Positions 17,804 through 24,714 of a stretch of DNA of 64,000 bases are shown one piece after another. The position numbers and the translations under genes are program-made. Under the pieces are notes generated by a model. The model made no database searches. It had not been told where the DNA came from and worked only from the letters and a program-made list of their open reading frames with translations. The first letter of the stretch is position 1; every line of letters begins with the position of its first letter. The stretch comes from Actinacidiphila yeochonensis CN732 (lineage in GTDB: Bacteria; Actinomycetota; Actinomycetes; Streptomycetales; Streptomycetaceae), in NCBI RefSeq assembly GCF_000745345.1, contig NZ_JQNR01000004.1, positions 930,001-994,000 on the forward strand. Reading direction: 5' to 3'.

Positions 17804-18220
17804 TCATGCCCACGCGGAGGGGGAGCAGGCCCAGCGCTTTCCGGCGGGAACGATCAGCGGGCTGGATCGGCCGTCACGTGGGTTGAGTTCGTCAGCCCTG
17901 CCTCGGGTGATCGGGAGCGTGACGAAGGTGTGGACGATGACCTTGCGGCGGGCCAGTTGCCTCTGGTCGGTGAGCGCTGGTCGAAGGATCATGTGGCCGC
18001 TGCCTGGCCCTTGCAGGGTCTCCTGGGCGGCTTCCATGGGAGTCTGACCGTCGTGGACCGGGCCGCCGGGCAGCAGCACCGCGTGGCCACCGAAGTCCCG
18101 CAGGAGCACGTGATCGGGCTCCACCAGCGTTACCAGAGCCGTCCATACCAGTGGGGGCCGCCAGTTCGTGTAAGGCGCCGGGACTGCCGGGGTTTCTGTC
18201 TGCGGCAGCGTGTTCGTCAT
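17804..18220 (-). CDS. Nudix-hydrolase-like protein with degenerate Nudix box
   Basis: The 138-residue protein begins like small actinobacterial Nudix hydrolases (YTNWRPPLVWTALVTLVEPDHVLLRD, then LLPGGPVHDGQTPMEAAQETL). Nudix enzymes cleave nucleoside diphosphates linked to another group, using the box Gx5Ex7REUxEExGU. Here the GG and downstream spacing are kept, but the REUxEE core reads AQETLQGPGS and lacks most metal-binding glutamates, so activity is doubtful. Its ATG overlaps the stop of the AAA kinase gene by four bases (ATGA), so it is translationally coupled as the last gene of a three-gene operon. The tail after residue 110 is poorly family-like and may be altered. Confidence 0.65.
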   Translation of the reverse strand: MTNTLPQTETPAVPAPYTNWRPPLVWTALVTLVEPDHVLLRDFGGHAVLLPGGPVHDGQTPMEAAQETLQGPGSGHMILRPALTDQRQLARRKVIVHTFVTLPITRGRADELNPRDGRSSPLIVPAGKRWACSPSAWA

Positions 18221-18810
18221 CTGGGCACCAGCTGCTGGGCGAGTCGCACCGCCGCGTTCACGGCCTGGCTCTCGTTGTGGGGGTCGTGGAGGACCCGGTG
18301 GTGCTCGATGCTGTCCTCTGCGAGCAGGCTGTGGACGTGGTGGTCGACGAGCTCGCGGTAGCGCGGGTCGTAGGCGTGCCGTTGGGGTTCGGCCGGCGTG
18401 GCCGGGTCGAGGACGGTGGCCAGGAGGAGGTCGTACTTCGCCTGCTGCGTGGCAGCCAGGAGTCGCAGGCGTTCGTCGTCGGCGAGGTCGATGGCCTCGC
18501 CGCGGAGCTCCAGGGCGGCGTGCCAGTAGGCCAGGGCGTCGATGACGGCGCGGTCGGCCAGGACGACGTCGGCGCCCTGTGCGGAAGCGGCGATCTCGTC
18601 GGCGATGCCTTGGGCGATGATCCATTCGGTGGACTGCGCGGTGTGCTCGTGCATCTTCGGCAGCCCGATGTCGGCGGCCCGGCGGCCGAGACGGCCGGTG
18701 CGGGCGACGCGGATGCCCTCGGCGCGCAGTTCCCTCTCGATCCGGCGCAGCAGCACGGTCTTGCCGGTGGAGTGGGCGCCGGTGATGCCGATGCGGATAG
18801 GGGTCTTCAC
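18217..18810 (-). CDS. AAA / NadR-like ATP-binding protein (probable kinase)
   Basis: The 197-residue P-loop protein has a Walker A motif at the N terminus (IGITGAHSTGKTVLL, residues 7-21). A following LPKMHEHTAQSTEWIIAQGIADEI and the Walker-B-like ADVVLADRAVIDALAYW resemble the AAA_28/NadR nucleotide-kinase group, whose members phosphorylate nicotinamide riboside or other nucleosides. The substrate is not readable. The GTG at 18810 overlaps the exonuclease stop by four bases (GTGA) and its own stop overlaps the Nudix-like ATG, so all three genes are tightly coupled. The cassette exonuclease-kinase-Nudix suggests nucleotide turnover. Confidence 0.7.
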   Translation of the reverse strand: MKTPIRIGITGAHSTGKTVLLRRIERELRAEGIRVARTGRLGRRAADIGLPKMHEHTAQSTEWIIAQGIADEIAASAQGADVVLADRAVIDALAYWHAALELRGEAIDLADDERLRLLAATQQAKYDLLLATVLDPATPAEPQRHAYDPRYRELVDHHVHSLLAEDSIEHHRVLHDPHNESQAVNAAVRLAQQLVPR

Positions 18811-19409
18811 CACAGGGTTGGGTCCTCTTCTGGTTGGGGGGAGCCGGGCAGGCCGGGCGGTACGGCGGCCGCGGCGAGCTGGTCCCAAGTCGGGTAGTTC
18901 CCGGCCATGTCGAGCAGCATGAGCGCCGTCGCGTAGGCGTCGAAGCGGGCCCGGTGTCGCTGGTCGGGGGCGTTGCCGAGGTCGATCCCGAGGTGGGTGA
19001 TGAGGCTGTCGAGCCGGTAGGACGGGAGCCCGGGGCAGGCGGCTCGGGCGAGGCGGAGGGTGTCGACGACGCCGACCGGGGTCCAGCCGGGCAGGTGCGC
19101 GGACAGCACGCGGTAGTCGACGTGCGCGTTGTGCGCCGCGATCCACGCACCGTCCAGGAGCCGGCGCACCTGCCCGGCGACGTCCGGCCACGGCGGGCTG
19201 GAGGTCAGAATCTCGTTCGTCAAGCCGTGCACCCGGGCCGCGAACGGCGTGACCGGCCGGGGCGGGCGGATCAGCCACGCCCCGGCCGTGCTCGTGTCCG
19301 GCCTGCCGTCGCGGATGGGCAGCGCGGCGACCTCCACCAGGTCCGGCGGGTTCGCTCCGTTGCCCTCGACGTCGACGACGAGCAGGTGCGGCCAGGTGCT
19401 GAAATTCAT
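18807..19409 (-). CDS. DnaQ-like 3'-5' exonuclease
   Basis: This 200-residue DEDD-family exonuclease keeps all three exonuclease motifs: ExoI VVDVEGNG (residues 11-18, Asp and Glu), ExoII HNAHVDYRVL (93-102) and ExoIII HRARFDAYATAL (152-163, His and Asp). Such proteins remove nucleotides from DNA or RNA 3' ends. It is close in length to stand-alone relatives of the DNA polymerase III epsilon subunit. The ATG at 19409 overlaps the end of the upstream broken gene (ATG at 19409-19407; that frame ends at 19406), so it was once the middle of a longer operon. It leads the surviving three-gene unit. Confidence 0.85.
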   Translation of the reverse strand: MNFSTWPHLLVVDVEGNGANPPDLVEVAALPIRDGRPDTSTAGAWLIRPPRPVTPFAARVHGLTNEILTSSPPWPDVAGQVRRLLDGAWIAAHNAHVDYRVLSAHLPGWTPVGVVDTLRLARAACPGLPSYRLDSLITHLGIDLGNAPDQRHRARFDAYATALMLLDMAGNYPTWDQLAAAAVPPGLPGSPQPEEDPTLW

Positions 19410-19756
19410 GGCGTGGTGGGTCCGTTCTGCGTCGGCCAGCCGATCGGGGCCCGGCCGTGCTGGCGGTGGTGGTGGGGCTTGCTCCGGTCGTGGCACTGGA
19501 AGCCGTAGCCGTGCTGGAGGAAGTAGCGCGGCGGCTCGTCCAGGCCCTCCACGATGATGGCGCGTTCGCCGATCTCCACGGGGCCGGTCGCGCCCAGCCG
19601 GCGCGCCGCCGCGGTCACCTCGTCGATGCCGGGCCGCACCCAGGCTGCCCGGCACCGCTGGACCTGCTCGGCCGGGCAGATGTCGCAGAGCTCCTCGATG
19701 CCGATGTGCCCGTTGTAGTCGGCCTCGCCGTGGGCGTAGGCGACCGCGCAGGATGA
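19406..19756 (-). pseudogene. C-terminal fragment of an unrecognised cysteine-containing protein
   Basis: From about 19756 leftward the frame reads SSCAVAYAHGEADYNG, EELCDICPAEQVQRCRAAW and YFLQHGYGFQCHDRSK, to a stop at 19406. The CxxC...C pattern and charged regular sequence look like the C-terminal part of a real metalloprotein (a radical-SAM type tail is possible but unproven). Upstream of 19756 the same frame is meaningless, while a thymidylate-synthase-like sequence continues in another frame, so the N-terminal part has been lost at a deletion junction. Confidence 0.5.
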
Positions 19757-19953
19757 GTGAACGAGAACACGTCGCTCAACAGCCCGCAGTCCAGGTCGTT
19801 CGCGCGCATCGAGCACACCATGTGCAGCCGCCCGTCACGGGGCAGGAAGTGCAGGCCGGCCAGGCACGCCACGTCCGGGTTGTCCTCGACGGCCAGCTCG
19901 TCCGCGGAGAACACCGGGATCAGCGCGCGCCTGGTGTAGCGCCGGATCGCGGG
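19750..19953 (-). pseudogene. Internal fragment of a thymidylate-synthase-like gene
   Basis: About 66 residues read AIRRYTRRALIPVFSADEL, DVACLAGLHFLPRDGRLHM and VCSMRANDLDCGLLSDVFSFT. These match the core of ThyA-type thymidylate synthase: the SRRAV segment, the active-site Cys region (here VACLAG for the usual PCT) and the RDGRLHM...MRSND...GLP-DVFSFT stretch. Both ends are gone: the right end meets a truncated recombinase gene near 19955 and the left end runs into an unrelated fragment near 19756. The activity is certainly lost. Confidence 0.75.
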
Positions 19954-19954
19954 T

Positions 19955-20851
19955 GTGGTGGCGCCAACAGCCGTGCCCGCAGTTGACGGTGGTGCTGCGG
20001 GCACGGCTGAACGCTGGACCCGCGTCCTGCACGAGGGCGGCCCGCGCAGCCTGCCTCGCCGAGAGGGAACGGTCCGGCTCTACCTCAACGGAGTCCGCCC
20101 GGCCCTGCTGGAGTGGTTGGACCGTTACGACCACCTAGGGGAAGTGACCCGCGACGATGTCCTCACCTGCCTCAAGGCTCTGCACGGGCGCCACAGCCAC
20201 AGCCAACTCGTCGCCTTTCATTCGCTGTTCGGCTGGGCCAAGCGGAACGGGCTCGTCTTCCGGAACCCCACCAGCCGGATCAAGGTCGGGCAGTACGAGT
20301 ACGCCGTGCTGCAGCCACTCGTCCCCGAACCGGTCGACCGGGCCGTCGCGGCGGCCAGGACCCCAGCGACACGACTCATCCTCGCCTTCGCCGCGGTCCA
20401 CGCCGCCCGAGTTGCCCAGATCGGCACCCTCATGCTCAATGGCGTCGACATCGGCAACCGGCGGCTGACCATCGCCGGCCGCGTTCACCCCCTCGACGAC
20501 CTGACCCTGAAGCTGCTGCTGGACTGGCTGGAGAACCGGCGCACCCGCTGGCCGAACACGGCGAACCTCCACCTGCTGATCAACAACCAGACCGCGAACC
20601 GGACCACCCGGCCCAGCAACCACTGCATCGGCGCGGCGATGCGCGGACAGGCCGCAACGCTGGAGCGGCTCCGCGTCGACCGACAGCTCGAAGAGGCCAT
20701 GGTCCATGGCCTCGACCCGCTCCACCTCGCCGAGGTCTTCGGGCTCGACGAGAAGACCGCCATGCGGTACGCGGACTCGGCCCGGCGCCTCCTGGAAACC
20801 AGTACCGAATCGCGGAGCGTCGTGGCAGCATCCCCGGATGATCAACGCTGA
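19955..20851 (+). CDS. N-terminally truncated tyrosine-recombinase-like protein
   Basis: The 298-codon frame carries a phage-integrase-like fold: an N-terminal SAM-like DNA-binding part (LGEVTRDDVLTCLKALHGRH, SLFGWAKRNGLVFRNPTSRI) and a catalytic-like half (HAARVAQIGTLMLNGVDIGNRRL, then LRVDRQLEEAMVHGLDPLHL and MRYADSARRLL). The final RY matches the nucleophilic Tyr box, but the usual HxLRH box is not intact, as in other members of this actinobacterial family known to me. The first 15-20 codons overlap the antisense end of the thymidylate-synthase fragment and have no ribosome site, so the true N terminus (usually about 80-100 residues longer) is missing. It is likely inactive. Confidence 0.6.
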   Translation: MVAPTAVPAVDGGAAGTAERWTRVLHEGGPRSLPRREGTVRLYLNGVRPALLEWLDRYDHLGEVTRDDVLTCLKALHGRHSHSQLVAFHSLFGWAKRNGLVFRNPTSRIKVGQYEYAVLQPLVPEPVDRAVAAARTPATRLILAFAAVHAARVAQIGTLMLNGVDIGNRRLTIAGRVHPLDDLTLKLLLDWLENRRTRWPNTANLHLLINNQTANRTTRPSNHCIGAAMRGQAATLERLRVDRQLEEAMVHGLDPLHLAEVFGLDEKTAMRYADSARRLLETSTESRSVVAASPDDQR

Positions 20852-21208
20852 GGATCTGGTCGGCAGGCACCTGCTGATGGTGACGACGTCCTGGCACCAC
20901 TACCAGGAGGCCGAGCCCTCCCTCCTGCACATGTGACTGCACACGGACGGCCTCGGCCCCGTCCGGTTCCACACACCGGGCGACGGGTTGTCCCTGGAGA
21001 TCGACCAGCCTCACGGCCCCTACGACATGGACGAATACGGCCAGACCACGGTCGGGGACGACCTACTACGACTTCGTCGTCGGCAGCACCGTCCAATTTC
21101 CCGGTGGCGCCTTCCGCATCCTCAACCTCGCGGACGAGATCGTCCTGGCTCATGACCAGCACCTGGTCCGGTTGAGGGGCATCTCCGCGCGGCGACGACG
21201 CCCACGAG
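20838..21208 (+). pseudogene. Broken small gene of unknown function
   Basis: An ATG at 20838 opens MINAEDLVGRHLLMVTTSWH and is stopped by TGA at 20935-20937, yet the same frame continues sensibly as LHTDGLGPVRFHTPGDG and GPYDMDEYGQTTVGDD. Near 21063 it must shift to read YYDFVVGSTVQFPGGAFRIL and LADEIVLAHDQHLVRLRGIS. One nonsense and one frameshift change thus break a protein of about 120 residues. I do not recognise the family. A CTGAAG-AGC-CTTCAG hairpin (21288-21302) lies downstream. Confidence 0.6.
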
Positions 21209-21445
21209 CCGGGACGTCTCGCCGTGAGTCGGGACGAACTCGGGGGGCGGTCCCTGCAGAGCACAGCTTCCGACCCTCGGGTTCCCACTGAAGAGCCTTC
21301 AGTTTCCCTGAACCTGCGGGGCTCCCCGGCCTCGGGACTGGTAGGCCCGCATGTTGGGGTGTCGCGTATTCGAGGCTGATGCCCACGAGTCATGACGCTA
21401 AGTGAGAGGTCGGGCTGGTTGGCTGTGGTCTGGGATGATCGCGCG

Positions 21446-22024
21446 GTGAGTGATGCGAGGCTGCTGGCCGCGGAGGCTGTTGAGTCACATGTTCGGGCGT
21501 ACTTCGAGGGGCATTCCGTGGAGGTCGTCGTCTGCGACCTTGGGTCGGAACGGCGCGAGGCTGTGCCCGACCTGCGAGTTCTCGTTGTAGGCCCCGGTCG
21601 GCGCAGCGATAGTTGGGCCTATGTGACCGCCGGGTGCTGGGCCGCGATGGAGAAGGACGGTCGCGGGCTTGAGTTCGTCATGACCGCCCACGTCCGCGAC
21701 CAGCGGTTCATCGACCTCATGGCCATGATCGCCTACTACCACTGCGGAGGGCATCAGCTCGATCTGGAGCACAGCATGCCGATCGGTGAACCGTGGGTGC
21801 CGGGCTCGACCTGCGACCACCTGCTGATCAGCCTGCCCTATCTCCACGAGCCTGACCTTGAGCACTGTCCGCTGCCCGGAGGGCACGCCCGCATCTTGTG
21901 GGCCTTGCCCGTGACGGCCGCCGAAATCGACTTCCGCAGGCACGAGGGTCATGAGGCGTTGGAGCAACTCTTCGACGATATGGAGATCATTCCCACTGAT
22001 CCTTTCCGGGCCTCGGTGGTGTGA
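21446..22024 (+). CDS. Suppressor-of-fused (SUFU) domain protein
   Basis: The C-terminal half matches bacterial SUFU-domain proteins: CDHLLISLPYLHEPDLEHCPL, HARILWALPVTAAEIDFRRHEGHEALEQLF and a closing DPFRASVV. In bacteria this domain is best known as an immunity protein of polymorphic toxin systems (established for the family; the partner here is not visible). Third codon positions are less G/C-rich than in the core genes, in line with the island. The GTG at 21446 (192 aa) fits family N termini best; an ATG at 21392 adds 18 residues and cannot be excluded. No toxin gene is adjacent; the broken small gene upstream is of unknown family. Confidence 0.8.
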   Translation: MSDARLLAAEAVESHVRAYFEGHSVEVVVCDLGSERREAVPDLRVLVVGPGRRSDSWAYVTAGCWAAMEKDGRGLEFVMTAHVRDQRFIDLMAMIAYYHCGGHQLDLEHSMPIGEPWVPGSTCDHLLISLPYLHEPDLEHCPLPGGHARILWALPVTAAEIDFRRHEGHEALEQLFDDMEIIPTDPFRASVV

Positions 22025-22303
22025 GGCGTCGGCTGAACGGTTCCTGGAGATCACCGCGTGTGATCTCCAGGGGCGTATCGGCTCCAGGTTCCGCCAGCTT
22101 CGGTGACAAGGCGGATGGCGGTTTTGTCGTGGTAGCTGAGTGCCTTCGCGATGACGGGCGCCGGGGCACGGCGCGTACGTCGTCGGTCTTCGCGGCCGTC
22201 ACGGCGGGGCGGAATCCACCTTTGTTGGGGTCTGGCCGAGGTACGCGACAATGGGGCAATGAGTTGATCTTGATGCGACTCCACGCGTGGTCAGCGCAGT
22301 GAT

Positions 22304-22410
22304 GCCGCAGTAAATGCGTACGCCTCGCCCTGGTAGCCGGATCGGTCCGCCGCAGGTCGCACCGACCACGGTCGGGCCTCCGTCGCAGTAAATCCGGCAT
22401 TTACTGCGGC
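22304..22410. repeat. Perfect 14-bp inverted repeat bounding a 107-bp segment
   Basis: GCCGCAGTAAATGC (22304-22317) is exactly complementary to GCATTTACTGCGGC (22397-22410), with 79 bp between. A third copy of the core, GCAGTAAAT (22385-22393), forms a tight palindrome with the right arm. The 22025-22578 stretch has no credible gene, so this may be a small non-autonomous element, a terminator-like structure or multiple binding sites. Confidence 0.6.
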
Positions 22411-22523
22411 CGCTCGGCTCCCAAGATCATCCCGTTGCCCCTTTGGCGGGTATCTCGGTCACGCCCCATCTTCTACGGCGGCCAGCTCCCGCACCTTCCG
22501 GTAGTGCCACAGGGAATCAAAGG

Positions 22524-22564
22524 GACGACGGCGCCCCTACCTTGTCCGTTGGGGCGCCGTCGTC
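22524..22564 (-). terminator. Strong hairpin after the small secreted protein gene
   Basis: GACGACGGCGCCCC (22524-22537) pairs with GGGGCGCCGTCGTC (22551-22564): a perfect 14-bp stem with a 13-nt loop, 15 bp past the stop of the leftward gene. On the minus strand it is followed by CCCTTTGATT. Confidence 0.75.
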
Positions 22565-22578
22565 GGCCAAGTCTGAAG

Positions 22579-22950
22579 CTAGTGTATGTCGGCGCACTCC
22601 TCGTTCGCGTAATCGGCCTGGGCTTTGCTCGGCTCAACGCCACCGCAAATGTCAGTGCCGCTGGAGTAGTCCCGGTTTCCGAGCGTGGTGAAACCCACGA
22701 CCCGAGCGCCGGTCTGATACGCGGTCCAAGTCCAATGCTCAGTGCCGTTGTACACCCACTTCGCGAAGTAGTAACCGGCATGCTTACCATTCACGGTGAC
22801 GCCACCAACATGCAGTCCCGATCCTGCAACTTCGAGACAAAGGTCGTCGTTGCATTTTGTGGCAGATGCATTGGCCACACCGCCCCCCAGGAAGACGAGT
22901 GCCGCCGTCACTGAAACCGTGGCCAGCAAAGAGCCTGAACGAAATCGCAT
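22579..22950 (-). CDS. Small secreted protein of unknown function
   Basis: This 123-residue protein begins with a signal peptide (MRFRSGSLLATVSVTAALVF then ANASA as cleavage site). The mature part (about 95 residues) has four cysteines, two of them close together near the N terminus (CNDDLC) and two near the C terminus (DICGG, EECADIH), so two disulphides are possible, and is rich in Trp/Tyr/Gly (FAKWVYNGTEHWTWTAYQTG). No family is recognised. ATG 22950 is preferred over 22962 because GGGGTGGG lies just before it. The A/T content is higher than in core genes. It is a single gene ending in a strong terminator, so it is probably intact and expressed. Confidence 0.65.
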   Translation of the reverse strand: MRFRSGSLLATVSVTAALVFLGGGVANASATKCNDDLCLEVAGSGLHVGGVTVNGKHAGYYFAKWVYNGTEHWTWTAYQTGARVVGFTTLGNRDYSSGTDICGGVEPSKAQADYANEECADIH

Positions 22951-23009
22951 AGCCCACCCCATCTAGTGAAACGACTACCATCGTATTTCGGTGGCGATTG
23001 TACGCTATC

Positions 23010-23028
23010 CCGGAATTAGAAATTCCGG
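23010..23028. other. Hairpin in an A/T-rich intergenic patch
   Basis: CCGGAATT-AGA-AATTCCGG (8-bp arms, 3-nt loop) lies upstream of the small secreted protein gene in the A/T-rich gap 22951-23200. The gap otherwise shows no gene. It could be an operator or a terminator for a lost gene. Confidence 0.35.
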
Positions 23029-23200
23029 AAGGGTGGCGGTGGCATCAATTTCACGCCATCAGCATGGCCGGAATCACCCGTTACATATCGGGCGTTGATA
23101 CTGGTGAGCTCGCATATTCAACCGTCGCGAGTTGGCCCACCTCGTTCCGGCATTGCTACTGAACGTGACAGCCTTCTGGGGTCCGACCGGGCGAGGTGCG

Positions 23201-23825
23201 TCAGAGAGGAAACGCCCCACCGACCAGGGCTTTCAGGTCTGCTGGCAGATCAGGCGAGTCCCGCCAGCGCTGGGCGATCAACAAGAGCGCAACCCACGAG
23301 TAACACGCCTCGTCGTTCGGCTGCCCGGAATACACCGCGTCCAGCACCTTCAAGTGCTCGGGATCGGCGATGCCTGCCAGGTGGCCGGGCAGCCATCGTT
23401 GGAAGGAGCAGATGTACTTGTCGACAGCGGGCAGGACTCCGCTGGCCATCAGGAGTTCTTCCAGATTAGCCGCTGCCCGCCAGGGCTGGAGCTCGTGGAA
23501 TGCGTCGTGGGTCAGAGGGATCTCGCCGAGCCCGACCCGCCGCAGCAGCTGGGAGGCGTTTCCGGGATGACCGCGGCGCATCGCCAGCCAGGACAGGCCG
23601 CTCCTGGGCTCGTCCATCGCCACCAGCAGGTTGAACAAGGGTGTCAGCGCGGGCTGGACACGGCCGGTGCCGTCATCCAGGAGGGCGGTCAGCCGGTCGG
23701 TGAGCGTGCAACGTGCGCAGAGCCGGCCGCCGAGGAGTTTGCCCTCGAAGCCGCAGCGCGAGCAGTCGAAGGTCTGCGAGAAGCCGGCGCAGGTCGTGCA
23801 GATCGCGGAGCCGTCGGCGGGGTGA
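23201..23825 (-). pseudogene. N-terminal recombinase fragment fused to a foreign C-terminal tail
   Basis: The frame reads CTTCAGFSQTFDCSRCGFEG, RLCARCTLTDRLTALLDDG, LHELQPWRAAANLEELLMASG and ICSFQRWLPGHLAGIADPEH, which resembles the zinc-ribbon-bearing N-terminal half of a large site-specific recombinase family common on actinobacterial mobile DNA. After that it switches to a sequence (QPNDEACYSWVALLLIAQRW to the stop at 23201) that does not resemble that family, and the catalytic domain is absent. At the other end the frame simply opens inside an IS3 orfB stump near 23825. It is a chimeric remnant with no credible start. Confidence 0.55.
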
Positions 23826-24295
23826 CTTCGGCCGCTTCTTGCGGGCGAAGTACGTCGACGGTCACAGCTCAAGAACCCGGCAGACGGGATCGACCCCGAA
23901 GCCGCCGCGCAGGTGGTCGATCACCTGCTCGGCCTCGTCCGGGGACGGTCGATCTCCTGGGCAAAAAACACCGAGGCGGCTTTCAGGATCTCATTCGCCC
24001 GCCTCAACTCCGCTACTTCCCTGCGCAGCTGCCTGAGCTCGTCCTGCTCAGCACTGGTCAGCCGGTCTTCGCGCTCGCCACGGTCGGCCTCGGCCTGGCG
24101 GACCCAGCCACGCAGGGCCTCCTTGCGGATGCCCAGGTCCTTCGCAACGTGTGCGATCGGCCGGCCCGTGGCGCGGACCTCGCGAATCGCGCGCTCGCGG
24201 AGCTCATCAGGGTACTTACGGGGTGCTGGCATGGTGCTGGTGGTTCTCCTTCGCCAGGACCGTAACCCTGGCATCAGGGACTCCACAAATCCCAG
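23815..24295 (-). mobile_element. IS3-family element remnant (orfA intact, orfB truncated)
   Basis: The piece holds a whole orfA (23921-24232) and the start of orfB on the minus strand: VIDHLRGGFGVDPVCRVL from about 23932, then, after one frameshift, STYFARKKRPK, after which the sequence passes abruptly into recombinase coding near 23825. The right edge lies near 24295, where a second recombinase fragment begins. The terminal inverted repeat on the orfB side is missing, so the element cannot move. Confidence 0.7.
23921..24232 (-). CDS. IS3-family transposase OrfA
   Basis: The 103-residue DNA-binding half of an IS3-type transposase starts MPAPRKYPDELRERAIREV. It has a helix-turn-helix of the Transposase_8 type (IAHVAKDLGIRKEALRGWVRQAEA) and a leucine-zipper coiled coil (LTSAEQDELRQLRREVAELRRANEIL) ending KAASVFFAQEIDRPR, as usual where orfA would frameshift into orfB. 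The ATG at 24232 is the family start. OrfB, with the DDE catalytic domain, survives only as a stump, so the protein cannot transpose the element by itself. Confidence 0.85.
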   Translation of the reverse strand: MPAPRKYPDELRERAIREVRATGRPIAHVAKDLGIRKEALRGWVRQAEADRGEREDRLTSAEQDELRQLRREVAELRRANEILKAASVFFAQEIDRPRTRPSR

Positions 24296-24297
24296 TA

Positions 24298-24599
24298 CAG
24301 CTCATTCCTTCAACTCGCACGTTTGGAAGCCTGCGCTTGCCCAAGCAGGGGTGATCGCGCCGCCGTCCAAGAGCCCTGCCAGCGGACTCCGCGTGTGGGA
24401 GCCCTCCCGGGAGCACGGCTTCCACGCTCTGGGGCACTTCTACGCTTCCGAGGAGTTGGAGGCTGGCGAGTCGATCGTGTCGCTGTCGCGGTGGCTTGGG
24501 CACACCGACCCTGGCTTCACCCTTCGGACGTATTCGCACTTCCTGCCCCGTGCGGGTGAACATGGAGGCGCAGCCATCGACGCGGTCTTCGAGGAGTAG
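24298..24599 (+). pseudogene. C-terminal tyrosine recombinase fragment with catalytic Arg replaced
   Basis: About 100 residues (FNSHVWKPALAQAGV, REHGFHALGHFYASEEL, SIVSLSRWLGHTDPGFTLR, TYSHFLPRAGEHGG) are the end of a phage-type integrase. The Tyr nucleophile (RTYSHF) and the LGH box remain, but the HxLRH motif reads HALGH, so the second catalytic arginine is glycine. All upstream parts are missing at the IS3 remnant's edge near 24295. It is opposite in strand to the recombinase fragment at 23201-23825, so these are two different recombinase genes. Confidence 0.8.
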
Positions 24600-24655
24600 T
24601 AGGCCCGGGGACTCGATGCGGGCCCGAAGCACCGGAGAAGACCCGGAGCTGCCGC

Positions 24656-24699
24656 CGCGCCCCTCCCGGCCCGCGGACGCGCGGGCCGGGAGGGGCGCG
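24656..24699. terminator. Perfect 20-bp hairpin after the GH87-like gene
   Basis: The left arm (24656-24675, CGCGCCCCTCCCGGCCCGCG) is exactly complementary to 24680-24699 with a 4-nt loop. It lies 16 bp past the stop of the leftward glucanase gene and also after the end of the rightward recombinase fragment, so it marks the right edge of the island. Confidence 0.8.
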
Positions 24700-24714
24700 G
24701 ACAGGGCTTTTCGG

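Noticed and set aside
22021..22400. Open frames on both strands between the SUFU gene and the small secreted protein
   Set aside because: Composition is not coding-like and the region contains the inverted repeat; no family motif.
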